Positions 53,171 through 63,644 of a stretch of DNA of 64,000 nucleotides are shown one piece after another (position 1 is the stretch's first letter; the number at the start of each line of letters is the position of its first letter). The DNA is taken from contig OX335644.1 in assembly GCA_946894095.1 (NCBI GenBank), positions 26,393,595 to 26,457,594 of the forward strand. The letters run 5' to 3'. The notes below the pieces were generated by a model. That model saw nothing but the letters and a program-made list of their open reading frames with translations. It made no database searches and was not told where the DNA came from. A program made the translations under genes and the position numbers. The stretch is from Incurvaria masculella. Its lineage: Eukaryota; Arthropoda; Insecta; Lepidoptera; Incurvariidae.

Positions 53171-53660
53171 GACAGTAACTCCACAGTATTATGTGAGTCT
53201 GCCTACCAGAGTATCTAAAGGGTAGTTATCTCAGCAAGAATTTGAATTTCGAATCGCGAGTCATTTTCGACTGTCAATTGTCGAGTCAGCCATCTTTGGG
53301 GTTTGTTTAATTAAAACATCGATACGAAAATAGTGCGCGTCACAGCTCGGAAGAACGTTTGCTGATAGTGAAAATCCATTACAAAAATGGGAAAAAAATA
53401 CTGTGGCGATTCACAAGTTGAGTGAAAATTTCGGCGGGCTATTGAACATTTGATGAATACATTTGAGCGGGTTTTATAAATGAGCGGGCTCTATACGAAA
53501 CATCCTGAGACAACTGAGTAACTCAAGGGAGAAATTCGCTGAATTTGACGTGCACGTTTCGCTGCACGAGAAATAGAGTTATGCGAAGAGCTTCCACCGT
53601 AATACAGAGCACATGTTGGAAATATTCACATGTGGGGGCAGCAAGCATAGCAGGACGGGA
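53171..53660. other. no feature recognised
   Basis: No gene or repeat end recognised. Confidence 0.4.
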
Positions 53661-53682
53661 GGAGGTCATGTCGTATGGCAAC

Positions 53683-53910
53683 AGCAGCGTAGCCACGAGT
53701 TAGCTGAAAACCGGTAGCCGTAAATAATTCGTTTACACTCTCTGGACGACGCCGCGCCGCGGCGCAACATCAAATCTTGGTTGCACTAAAGAGCACCATT
53801 TTAAGTTCTCACGTACTCCTAGGTGTCGTTGCAACTCGAGAACATCAGTAGTGAGCGAATTCGTAAGTGAACTCACTCGCCGGCTCTGCCGCTTTTGTAT
53901 CGCCGCTCCA
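53683..53910. mobile_element. AAGCGAACT-family element
   Basis: GCAGCGTAGCCACGAGTTAG at the left, GCGAATTCGTAAGTGAACTC and CTCGCCGGCTCTGCCGC at the right, as in the copy at 3461 but with one arm diverged. Confidence 0.5.
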
Positions 53911-54049
53911 ATGCAAACGGGATGCGATTTCCACTCCCGCACTTCCATGCTCGCCAAATTCTGGGATGGGACGAGAAGTATAGCACGACGGCGGCGCTGT
54001 GTCGTCTAGCCCAAGGAGCCATGCAGGTAATATCCTTTATTCTTTGCTG

Positions 54050-54093
54050 CAGGTATGCTGTTCTATTATCCTGCAGGCCTTTTACGAGGTAGG
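54050..54093 (+). repeat. second copy of the 44-bp micro-exon-like segment
   Basis: TGCTGTTCTATTATCCTGCAG, GCCTTTTACGAG (54077-54088), GTAGGT. A SINE is inserted immediately after it. Confidence 0.4.
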
Positions 54094-54500
54094 TTGAGTG
54101 GCTCGTATCCTAGTGGCGCGGGGACTGGCCTAGCGTACCAGAGGCCTGGGTTCAATTCCGACATGCACCACTGTCTTTCTCTTTCCGAGTTCGATAAGTG
54201 CATTTCGTCACGAATGCGAGCTGCTCCATTGTTCGGATCCATGTACAACTGTAGGTCCCCTTCTCCTACTAGGTGGTAGGGCTTAAGCCCGAAAGGGTTG
54301 GTACCATCGCGTTGGATGAAAAGATGGTCGAAGCGGCAATGTAAAATTAGCCGTGTTTTCCATCCAGTTCAATGTAGCCGTGCTTATAAAGGGAAGGTCC
54401 TGGCATGGCACCTTATTCCTTCGGGAATGTGGTGTATTGGGCTAATATCATAACGGTAGTTGTGTGGTATCGGCCATCCATGTTAGGGTGCATAAAAAAC
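54094..54500 (+). repeat. SINE, tRNA-headed form, full length
   Basis: GGCTCGTATCCTAGTGGCGCG (box A), GGTTCAATTCC (box B), CATTTCGTCACGAATGCGAG, then a complete body ending GTTAGGGTGCATAAAAAA. About 400 bp and one of the least damaged copies. Confidence 0.85.
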
Positions 54501-55151
54501 AAATGTACAGAGCGCATCACCCTCAACGCCATAGTAGGCATTGGCATTTGCAAGGAAAACGTATGTAAGTCCAATTACCGAATGTTTATTGAGGGTCTGA
54601 TAAGACGCGATTGCGTTCAGTTTGCTATGGGTTCATTCTATTTGAAAATTACTACAATTTCTAAAAGCAAAAACTGTCCCTGTTTGAGGAATACCAGCTA
54701 GATGGTATAAAATAAAGGTTTATTTTATTGTAATTTCATGATGAGATATGCTGAAATGGCTTTACGTTCAAAGACGAAGAAATTCGTGATTTCGGAGGAG
54801 CATGGCAGATAAGACACAAAATATTACCACTTACCGCTGGCTTGGCAGAGATTCCAGAGCAAGTCCGCGGTACGAGTTATTTAGAGATGAGGCAGCGTCG
54901 ATGTAGTTGCCAGATGTCGACGAAATAGCTAAGTCATGTTTTAATATCCACTGCAACTACATTTTTTTAGAACATCTTACAAGCACTAAGGTGTACAAGT
55001 ATACAGCAAAAGCGCTTTGAATGCTGTCTTTCCGTTGCTTCTTTTGCGAGCGCAAAAACCCCATTGGACACCGCTTTCAACGCATTGAATTTCTTTTTAA
55101 TAATGTAATTTCCCCTTGAAGAATTCTCGCTACCTTTTTAGGTAAACATAC
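54501..55151. other. no feature recognised
   Basis: No gene or repeat end recognised. Confidence 0.4.
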
Positions 55152-55429
55152 TTTTTAGGGTTCCGTACCCAAAGGGTGAAAACGGAACCCTATTATTAAG
55201 CCTCCGCTGTCCGTCCGTCCGTCCGTCCGTCCGTCTGTCAAAGGCCTGTATCTCATGAACCGTAACAGGTAGGAAGCTGAAATGTTCACAGATTATGTAT
55301 TTAACAACAAATAGGTAAAATTATAAAATAATAAAAAATAAAGGGGGCCCCGTGTATTTTTTTGTAAATACTGTACGATGGCACTGAACCCTTCGTGTGC
55401 GAGTCCGACTCGCACTAGGCCGGTTTTTT
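55152..55429 (-). mobile_element. CGGCC element
   Basis: TTTTTAGGGTTCCGTACCC to ACTAGGCCGGTTTTTT, full hairpin, ~6 GGAC units. The GCGGCAAAATAAA block is partly deleted. Confidence 0.85.
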
Positions 55430-55436
55430 CTATTAC

Positions 55437-55555
55437 TTACTTAGATCTAAGTATGTATTTCATAATTGTGGACGGAAATATATGTTATGTAAACCCGTGA
55501 AGTTTCTTTGCGGGTTCTTCTTTACTGGGTTGATCGAATTCGCGGATATTTGTGA
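55437..55555 (-). repeat. GGATTCGATCAA-family repeat, inverted
   Basis: Reverse complement shares GCGAATTCGATCAACCCAG, GAACCCGCAAAGAAACTTC and GTCCACAATTATGAAATAC with 28399-28565. Confidence 0.5.
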
Positions 55556-56698
55556 CGTAACTTGGTGTAGTTTGACTACCAAAAAGTTTAAATATATGAA
55601 ATGACATTTATTTGATTAGGAATTTAGCCATTTTTTACTATGCCAGCGCTATAGTAATTGTTTTGTGTGTTAATTGATTGCTGCGCAGCGCGAGACCTAA
55701 AGAAGTTGGTAACCATTTTAAATTCTTTACTTTAGGGATTCATGGATTTTAGAAAATAGACTTGTAGCAGGCGTTTTAATGTTTCTCATATTTTTGTTTG
55801 CTTTAGTTATTATGGACAGTCAAATAAGTAACTATTATAAACTTTCGTCACACGGCACTCCTCACATTAGGGGGACATAATTTTGAACAAATAATCCAAT
55901 GTGCAACCTGTCTCGGCATTGAATACTCTAACCATTCCTTAACCCGTGATCACAAACTGCATGGATGTATTCACAAACAATCTGCTACTAACCTTACCAA
56001 ATGTTATCGATAAGACGTAATATTTATTACATTGTACAGCACTATTGAATAAGGAGATTTATGGCTTTTGAAGGTTGAGTGAACTAAATTGGTAAGGAAT
56101 TTCTGTCTCTAATCTCACTACAGATAGTGGTGGCCAAAATGTCGGATTAAAATATCGATATGTACTCAGATCTAGGTATTTTGGTAAGGAGAAACAAACA
56201 TTACTTTATAGCATAGTTATATAAATGAGAAAACAACAAAAGTTATAAGAAATTTGTCGGAAAAAACCATTTAGGCTTTAATTCCAATTAAAATTTTCAA
56301 AAAGTTCAATGCAATTTTTCATTAGTCTGGAAGTAATTTCACGTTTTGGGCGTATGTATTCGTTATATTGATCATGCAGGCGACTAAAATAATATTACAT
56401 AGAATCCATAGATACATCTCGCACATTCATTGATTACAGTTCATTGGGTCCGGAGTTGAAAAACCGCAATTGGGCTTGTTGCATCCTAAAGAAGAAAATA
56501 ATTGTATGAGTCATTTTAAATCATAACCATACATAAACAATAACCAGTGACGCTATGGGTTCTTCTTTTACGAGGATTGTTTTACTCTGCGTGCTATCAG
56601 TTTTGGGAGAAAATCACGAAAAACAATAAGCATGTTTGGTCGATGAATTTACTTTTTCTCTTAATCTAACAAAAGGTATAATAAATTAAAAATGATTA
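55556..56698. other. no feature recognised
   Basis: AT-rich, no gene or listed repeat. Confidence 0.4.
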
Positions 56699-56901
56699 AT
56701 AATTTTATGTATTTAATGGTTACGACATTACCGTTATCTCATTAATTTGAGTTTCAGCGACATCTACATTTTAAGCATTGTAATCAGATTTTGAAAATAA
56801 TCTGAAAAAGTATTGGTCGTGACATTCGTCGGAAGCAGGACATGAACCTGCGACCTTTGGATTACATGTCCACTGCTCTAAACCAACTGAGCTATCCCGA
56901 C
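56699..56901 (-). repeat. Thr-tRNA-like SINE, full length
   Basis: Complement(56828..56901) is a 74-nt tRNA-like head: a 7-bp acceptor stem (GTCGGGA/TTCCGAC), D arm GCTC...GAGC, anticodon-loop CATGTAA (anticodon position TGT) and T arm GCAGG/CCTGC. Position 33 is A instead of U and the T-loop is TTCATGT, so it is not a working tRNA. A 129-bp body follows, ending TAACCATTAAATACATAAAATT. Confidence 0.65.
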
Positions 56902-57110
56902 AATTACATCAGCCAACGAATTTCTCGATTATATTCGAATCGACACAATGCTTCCCCTATCTTCTGCTAGATGGCGCTGATGATGTTTTTGCGTATTGAT
57001 CCTACGCTAAGGCATTTTAACTGCAATGATTGAGCTATCAATCTTATTGCTGTCGTCACCAAAGACGTTTTTGGTATCGGACACTAAGAGTCAGCCCGGA
57101 TTTTACTTGA

Positions 57111-57300
57111 TAATTTTATGTATTTAATGGTTACGACATTACCGTTATCTCATTAATTTGAGTTTCAGCGACATCTACATTTTAAGCATTGTAATCAGAT
57201 TTTGAAAATAATCTGAAAAAGTATTGGTCGTGACATTCGTCGGAAGCAGTCCTGATTACAATGCTTAAAATGTAGATGTCGCTGAAACTCAAATTAATAA
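57111..57300. repeat. inverted Thr-tRNA-like SINE fragments
   Basis: 57111-57250 repeats the body of the previous SINE almost exactly (minus). At 57251 it turns back: CTGATTACAATGCTTAAAATG to CTGAAACTCAAATTAAT is the exact complement of the stretch ending at about 57196, giving a 47-bp perfect hairpin. Confidence 0.7.
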
Positions 57301-57807
57301 AAATGATTACTTTTTGAGTAAGATAAGTTTAAGATTTTTTCGTGGACAAAATGTTTAATTCACGTGTTTACGTATTGCGGACTTTTTCTCTTTCAAATAC
57401 ATTTTTGGTTGATCCAACCGTCTCCAAAACATTACGAATCCATGGGTGTGTTTGCACCTAATGGAGGGAAATAAAAGAAATTTACGAATCCTAACTATCG
57501 TGCCACATTTCATCGACCTCTCGCCATCGCTAGCGGATGATTTACGACATTTTAATACGCGCATCGCTGCGCGGGAACGCACAGAGGAGCCCAGGCTAGC
57601 GCCCACTCCGCTTCGTGATTGTTTGTTTTTCGTCGCTCCACGTGTGAAGTCTTCTGATGTCTTGATGCCGCGGAGTGACGGACGGTGACGGATGACTTCG
57701 TTCTAGGGTTCCGCTCAACAAGTAGGTTAACGTCTCCGGGATTTTTGACAAGTCATTTTTGGATATTGTTGCAACAGTTACAAAAAAAACACATGTTGAT
57801 TAAAAAC
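57301..57807. other. no feature recognised
   Basis: Opposite-strand frames at 57355-57688 overlap and show no motif. Confidence 0.4.
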
Positions 57808-58045
57808 AAAAACCGGCCAAGTGCGAGTCGGACTCGTACTCGAAGGGTTCCGTATCACCGTAAAAGTTTTTTTTTTGTTTGACCTATTTGTTGTTATAGC
57901 GGCAAAATAAATACACACTGTGTAAATTTTAGCTGCCTACCTATTACGGTTCATGAGATACAGCCCTGTAACATACGGACAAACAGACAGCGGATGCTCA
58001 GTAATAGGGTTCCGTTTTCACCCTTTGGGTACGGAACCCCAAAAA
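57808..58045 (+). mobile_element. CGGCC element
   Basis: AAAAACCGGCCAAGTGCGAG to GGTACGGAACCCCAAAAA. The palindrome is damaged and the GGAC tract is short. Confidence 0.85.
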
Positions 58046-58156
58046 TGCTTACAAAATAGCAATATGTTAGTTAACAAAGTAATTATCAAGTTTTAAAAGA
58101 TAACAATAAAACAGGATTATAGAAATCACTATGAACACGATCACTAACTCTTATAA

Positions 58157-58330
58157 CTAGCTGAGGCACCCGACTCCGGTCGGGTTAAATATCGTTTTGG
58201 ATATTTTTTTTATAACACAAGAACATTAATATTTTCCGGGATAAAAAGTATCCTATGTGTTAATAAACTATCTACGTGCCAATTTCGAAACTTCCTCATT
58301 TATAATAATATATATGTAATAATATTAGGT
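58157..58330 (-). mobile_element. Helitron 3' end
   Basis: Minus strand: perfect 6-bp hairpin CCCGACCGGAGTCGGG, then TGCCTCAG, CTAG and T. Further in, ACACATAGGATACTTTTTATC is common in lepidopteran repeats. The 5' extent is unknown. Confidence 0.6.
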
Positions 58331-59279
58331 TTGCATATATCTAAACAGCCCTTAGGGTTGATCAGTACGGTACGCAGAGTAGGAACTGGTATTTGTACAC
58401 AAAAGATGATGCGTACATACATTTACATAATGAAAACTCACACTAACATACTTACGCGCTGTGTCCCTGCAGCGGGAGCACAAATAATTTTATCCAAAAA
58501 TTTACGTACATAGGCTTTATTTTGCGTGCGGAACACTTGTCGCCAACCGGTAGCATAAACAATATTATATCGAGTGATATTGTCAAAATAAACCCACACC
58601 ATAGACAAATCTCGCCATAGAATAAATATTGTCCATTTGTGGGAGCACAAATAAATGTAATCCTACTAATTTGACGTTTGTTTAAGATAATTCTGTCACC
58701 ACCACCGGGAGGGTGTGTTAAATTCTAGAAGGAGGTGTTTGTTCGTGTTACGAATATGTGCTTATGTAGTGGCGATGGCACAGGCGTTTATTAACATTTT
58801 CATGTAAAGTTCAAGTAACAATATCTTTTATTAAGGTCATATTGTGATATTCTGGTCAGTCCTGAGCTGGCCATCAGCCCTCCAAGTTATGACGTTAACT
58901 TTTGGGACACCTGTACACAGACGTTCCAATTTACAAGAAGGAGAAATAGAGACTTGGATTGTATGGGGGGTTTTTAAGAGTCCATCCCTAAACACGTATA
59001 AATATAACACACTCACTTCTATAATCGCAAATGATAAATTGGATTTATGATCTGGTTAACCATGCCTCCTTATGCACATAATATGGTATCTCAGCATTAT
59101 CGTTTTTTAAATTATTTTATTGTTATTTTATTTATATTCTATTTTTTTATTAGTTCTTGTTCAATGTTACTATTTCATAACTTAACATGCATGCCTTCTC
59201 TATAATTCTGTACACTGAGAACTAGAAGAGAGGGTTCACATAGCACCATATGATGCCATAATACACTCATTTGAATGAC
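58331..59279. other. no gene recognised
   Basis: AT-rich. The frame at 58844-59050 ends in SPSLNTYKYNTL and is followed by an AT-rich tail, so a retrotransposon remnant is possible. Confidence 0.35.
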
Positions 59280-59631
59280 TTAAGGTCGGCCCGTAAGCAT
59301 CAGCAAATTTCGCCTCCCATACAAACGTAGTTTACTAATAATTTGAAAACCACTATTCCAACATTCTTGATATTTGGTATCTAATATTAGGCTACAAATA
59401 TCTGTGTCTGCATGCCTTTGTTTTTTCGGTAAATGTATTCTGGGTCAAACCACAGAGAAAACAAAATTCGTATGAAGATTTTCTTTTTGCTTTCATTTCG
59501 TTAGGTTTGGATTTTTCAAAAAAACAAAAGCATGCAGACACAGATATTTGTTACCTGATATTATATATTAAATATCAATTTAATTGGAATATCGGTTTCC
59601 AAATGGAGCATAGCTTACGGCCCGTTCTTAA
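59280..59631. mobile_element. TTAA-flanked palindromic MITE
   Basis: TTAAGGTCGGCCCGTAAGC at the left, GCTTACGGCCCGTTCTTAA at the right, with long inner arms (TATCTGTGTCTGCATGCC and GGCATGCAGACACAGATA-like). 352 bp. The first bases resemble the GGTGGCCCA MITE, suggesting a related transposase. Confidence 0.7.
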
Positions 59632-59779
59632 CTAGCCGGGACACGGGCAGAGCTTAGTCCGGCAGCACTATCACATTCGACAACTATGTGAACTGTATAA
59701 TAAGAATTACAATATTGTTTTCTTTCATTTAACCACTGTCATGTTCAATTTTTTTTTTCAATACATATACTAAATACTG

Positions 59780-60010
59780 AATACCCTCGCAGCGTCAGTA
59801 TAACCACGGAGCCCCGCGACGGACGGGTCGGGTGCCAGGGCGACAGCGGGCGGCGCGGTGGTCTGTAACCGTACACCGGGCAGAAACCCGAGCGTCACCG
59901 AGCGCGCGACGAGCCGCCGCCATCGCGCGCTCGTAAAGCGCCCCCACACGCCACGCGAGTAGCGAGCGGGCGTTGCGGTCGCCATCGAAAGGAAGTACGG
60001 CAGTGGCGAC
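59780..60010. promoter_or_regulatory. CpG-rich island, weak promoter candidate
   Basis: Dense CpG over ~230 bp with an initiator-like TCAGTA at 59795-59800 on the plus strand. The overlapping minus frames (59770-60013) show no domain. Confidence 0.2.
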
Positions 60011-61100
60011 CAACTGCGCGTTCCGATTTGAACTGTTATCGGTTACACTGCTAAAAGCGTATGCAAGCGTCCCTAATCACATTGAACGCTCAAAGCAGTA
60101 AGCATTACAACGATTCGGACCGTTTGTGTACGCGCTTACGGAAACAAAACAACAAACACGGAAGAAATGACGTTAATTGTAGTAGTTCATCTGAAAGTGG
60201 AAAGTTGAACTTGAAGTGAAGATACATTCAACGGTTTATGCTAAAACCAGGTGAAAAGACTATAGACTTGTCTTTAGAAACGTCAAAAAGTGACGTTGAC
60301 AGTTCGGTGCCCTACCTGCAAAGCGTGAGCACTGTGCACGGCATTGTATGACGCAGCGCTAACTTCATACCGTTCACGGGACGCCATTTTGAGGGCTGTA
60401 AGCGCTAATCGTACCAGTTTTGAGAGTGCTTTTGGTAACGATGGTTCAAATCGGACCGCGACCCAAAACTCATCCGAATAGATACAGCATAGTCGCGGTT
60501 TAGTAATAATCTTCATCGACATCGACACTAGCACCGGCCAGTCAGTTCGCTTATGAATTCGCTACTCTACGCTTCTACTCTCTATTCTACTCTTTCTCGT
60601 CTACCATGAAAATTAGCTGAGTGATGTTTGACGTTCAGTTGCATTTCGTGCTGTACTGTCAAACGAGGTGCTATTTACCCAAGTGAACTTAAAACCGGTC
60701 AGAATTGTACGTAATGCAAATAAAGTCAGGTTTAATCAATAACTTATCTGTTCACCCAGCGAGTTAATGGTAATCCCCCTGAAGTGTCCAACGACACGCG
60801 CGAACTGCCGAAATGCCATTGCAATGAACGTTCCATGTTGCGTTTTCCGAATTCGTAAGGAAACGACTACCATGATTGTGTCATAGACAGTTTCTGTTGC
60901 CACTACCATCCTTTCTTGATGGATGTAGGTATACCCACAGTACAAACATCGCCACCGCGCGCGAATGCGCTCCCGAAATGCTTTCGCAAAGTCGGCTTCC
61001 ACCCATACGAACCCTCCAATGCGTCTGTGAAAGTTGGGATAGTACTTTTAGAAACTTGGAGCTAGTCTCATTCTTGGGTCTTGACGGCACATCTCCTTCC
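60011..61100. other. no gene; scraps of AAGCGAACT family
   Basis: AGTTCGCTTATGAATTCGC at about 60543 and CGAATTCGTAAGGAAACG at about 60848 are isolated or widely spaced arms. No exon supported. Confidence 0.35.
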
Positions 61101-61448
61101 TTTTAAGGGTTCCGTACCCAAAGGGTGCCAACGGAACCCTATTACTAAGCCTCCGCTGTCCGTCCGTCCGTCCGTCCGTCCGTCCGTCCGTCGGTCCGTC
61201 CGTCACAAGGCTGTATCTCATGAACCGTAATAGGTAGGCAGCTGAGGATTTCACAGATTGTGTATGCTATGACAACAAATAGGTAAAATAAAAAAAAATA
61301 AAAAAAAAGGGGCACCCGATAAAAAACGGTTTTTTTTTGGTGTCTTTTACAATTACTGAATTACCTTTGGATCTTTGAAGTCTTTGGATGTTTTACGAAA
61401 GTACGGAACCCTTCGTGTGCGAGTCCGACTGGCACTTGACCAGTTTTA
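61101..61448 (-). mobile_element. CGGCC element
   Basis: TTTTAAGGGTTCCGTACCC to GCACTTGACCAGTTTTA, with about nine GGAC units and an unusually long stretch before GTACGGAACCCTTCG. It interrupts the frame described next. Confidence 0.85.
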
Positions 61449-61700
61449 TTAGATCCGAGGGGCACGCGAGGGTTAGCAGCGGGAAAAATCGCTGCTTCCT
61501 GGGCAGTCAGATCACGTCGAAGTAGCATCGACCCCACCGCACGTGAGGCCTGAAACCAGGCTACAACAGGTGAACTTAGGTAGTCTTCTAGTGTCTTCCC
61601 AACAGATACACCGCGGTGGCCAGTCGGTTTAGAGAACTCGAACACATCATGCTCCAAGCGGCTCGCCTGCGCTCTTCCTTCGCCGGAAATTGGCTATTTG
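61449..61700 (-). pseudogene. unidentified open frame, 3'-truncated by the CGGCC element
   Basis: The minus strand is open for about 75 codons with no frameshift: LEHDVFEFSKPTGHRG, SVGKTLEDYLSSPVVAWF, QASRAVGSMLLRRDLTAQEA, then NPRVPLGSNK, before running into the inserted element. The composition looks like real protein rather than a shadow. I do not recognise the family. An old transposon ORF or a host exon are both possible, and no start codon or splice acceptor was established. Confidence 0.35.
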
Positions 61701-62154
61701 TGGTGAAATAAAGCAATAAACTGAACGGTCCTGCGCTAGATCGCTTATCACAGGTCAAAGTGTCCACATATTGACTTACTGGGCAGATAACAGAAACAAT
61801 TACTCTACAAACTATATTAAGTGGTTATTACATTAATTTTAGGTACATCTCGGGTGTTACTACGGCCAGTAAATACATTTTGGAATATTATTGAGATTTA
61901 CATCTTGGAAATACATGAGGATTACGCTGCCGAAATGTATGTTGATGCCGTTGCAACATCCGTATTTGTATGCGTTGCTCATACAGAACTTGTACTCGTG
62001 GAGCGAACAAGAGAAGTTCACACAACGCGTAGCTGTCATCCTCCATATTGAAAAAATGCAGTACACATTTTTTTTCTTTACAGATAATGACAGCTACCTG
62101 TGAGAGTTTCTCGCGTTCGTTTCGTGAGTAGCACTCCTGAACTTCCTATCATAA
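61701..62154. other. no feature recognised
   Basis: Overlapping frames at 61821-62103 on both strands; no motif. Confidence 0.4.
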
Positions 62155-62185
62155 TCATTCATTCATTCATTCATTCATTCATTCA
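62155..62185. repeat. (ATTC)n microsatellite
   Basis: Seven CATT/ATTC units. Confidence 0.9.
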
Positions 62186-62545
62186 AAGTTTTGCTCGTTG
62201 GAGCTGCATAACGCTATCCGTCCGACCTCTTTCTGCCATCGCTCTGCGCGGAACAGGCAGGGAATTCACCCAGTCATTGTCAACAGTCCCAATTTAAGGA
62301 CCAACTGATCCTCTAGAGCCTTTATCTATTGGTCGGTAAATTATGGAATGGACTCCTGACGAGGCATTGCCCTTAAATTACAGTTCGGGGTCCTTCAAAC
62401 ATGGTGTGAAGAAGCACTTGGCCGGCCGGCATAATTTGCGAAGTGCCTGTGAAAGTTCGAAAGCCCATGGGTCATTGTTGAGCACCTCTCATTTGGTGCC
62501 CTGGCGTACGCCATATGCTAAGGTTATCAAACATTCTAGGTCCAT
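62186..62545 (+). pseudogene. jockey/CR1-like LINE 3' fragment
   Basis: GCTCGTTGGAGCTGCATAACG and the following CTTTCTGCCATCGCTCTGCGC correspond to 44041-44100. It ends GAAAGTTCGAAAGCCCATGG and CTGGCGTACGCCATATGC. The frame is broken. Confidence 0.6.
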
Positions 62546-62654
62546 AAAGGTTTTTATTTTTTGGCCGTGTCAAAATATGCGCCACAAATGGGCATATTAT
62601 TCGACCGCATTGACCCAAGGGACTATACTTTTAACGTTCCTGAGAAAATCTTGA

Positions 62655-62727
62655 TAGACAGACGGACATACAGCAGATACCCTATAAGGGTTTCTTTATC
62701 CCTTTCGAGGAAGGAAACCCTAAAAAA
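62655..62727 (+). repeat. 3' hairpin tail of a CGGCC-related family
   Basis: GACAGACGGACATACAGC, TATAAGGGTTTCTTTATCC paired with GAGGAAGGAAACCCTAAAAA. Sibling of 8825-8897. Confidence 0.55.
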
Positions 62728-63197
62728 ACGACTAAATGAAGTTGGTGCGAAACACCACGATACAATACAAGCCCCGCGGTGCCAAACGCACAAAGGCAGA
62801 AGTCAACGCACCTTACCGTACAACAGCGCCCTCTATTCAACGGAATGTCCGTGAAATACCCCAACTGAGTGGCGACGCGGGCCCACAATGTCGCAGCGGC
62901 GGGCTTATTGTGCGTGCAGATTCCTCCCGCCCACCTGTCGCGCGTGCCCGACCGTGCACAATGACGGAATTCGGGTTAGTATAGCGGCGACTGACCCATA
63001 TTCTGTGTTCGAAAGTTTACTTTGAAATGTTTTAAAGTTTTTGTTTGAGGTGCAGGTATAAGTACACAGAATGAGGACAGAAATGCTTATTTACGACAGG
63101 TACGTACGGCTCGTGTTAAGGCTAGAGTTTTGGGTTCAAATCCTCGCCCCGAAGGAATTTACTATAAATCGTCCTTTTGCCATTGTCCTATAGGAAT
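62728..63197. other. no gene; SINE box B scrap
   Basis: TGGGTTCAAATCCTCGCCCCG at about 63131 is an isolated piece of the tRNA-headed SINE. Nothing else recognised. Confidence 0.4.
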
Positions 63198-63644
63198 AGT
63201 CCGGAGTTCTGACCTAAATTTGCGTTTTCGGAACTTCGAAGTTACGTAAAAACGTCAAAGCCTCGGTCAAATCCATACGAGGTTTACTTCTTCAACCTGT
63301 CAAAAACAAATTCGGACTACAGATTTGTATAAAAACCGGCCAAGTGCGAGTCGGACTCGCACACGAAGGGTTCCGTACCATCGTACAAGATTTACCAAAA
63401 AAAATCTAGTTTTTCTCTTTCCCCTTTAATTTCCCCCAAAAAAATCCCTTTAATTTTTTTATATCACCTATTTGTTGTTTTGCGGAAAAATAAATACACA
63501 CTCTGTGAAAATTTCAGCTGCCTACCTATTACGGTTCATGAGATACAGCTCTGTGACAGACGGACGGACGGACAGCGGAGGCTTAGTAATGGGGTTCCGT
63601 TTTCACCCTTTGGGTACGGAACCCTAAAAAACGCGAAGTCGGCG
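63198..63644. mobile_element. CACCTAAATTGGCG MITE, doubly interrupted
   Basis: GTCCGGAGTTCTGACCTAAATT, TTTACTTCTTCAACCTGTC and GATTTGTAT, then a CGGCC element (63331-63630), then ACGCGAAGTCGGCG, then the TTAA MITE at 63645. Confidence 0.65.
63331..63630 (+). mobile_element. CGGCC element
   Basis: AAAAACCGGCCAAGTGCGAG to GGTACGGAACCCTAAAAA, complete, three to four GGAC units. It is inserted at the A-run of GTATGAAAACGCG (empty copies at 7533 and 42012). Confidence 0.9.

Noticed and set aside
56828..56901. tRNA-Thr gene
   Set aside because: The cloverleaf pairs well but U33 is A and the T-loop is TTCATGT, and the sequence runs into a repeated SINE body. Called a SINE head instead.
56699..57250. 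LTR retrotransposon with 140-bp LTRs
   Set aside because: The two direct copies are pieces of a tRNA-headed SINE, and the second folds back on itself; there is no primer-binding site or gag-pol content between them.
59770..60013. Two overlapping minus-strand proteins
   Set aside because: CpG-rich DNA is stop-poor in several frames at once; neither product has a recognisable motif.
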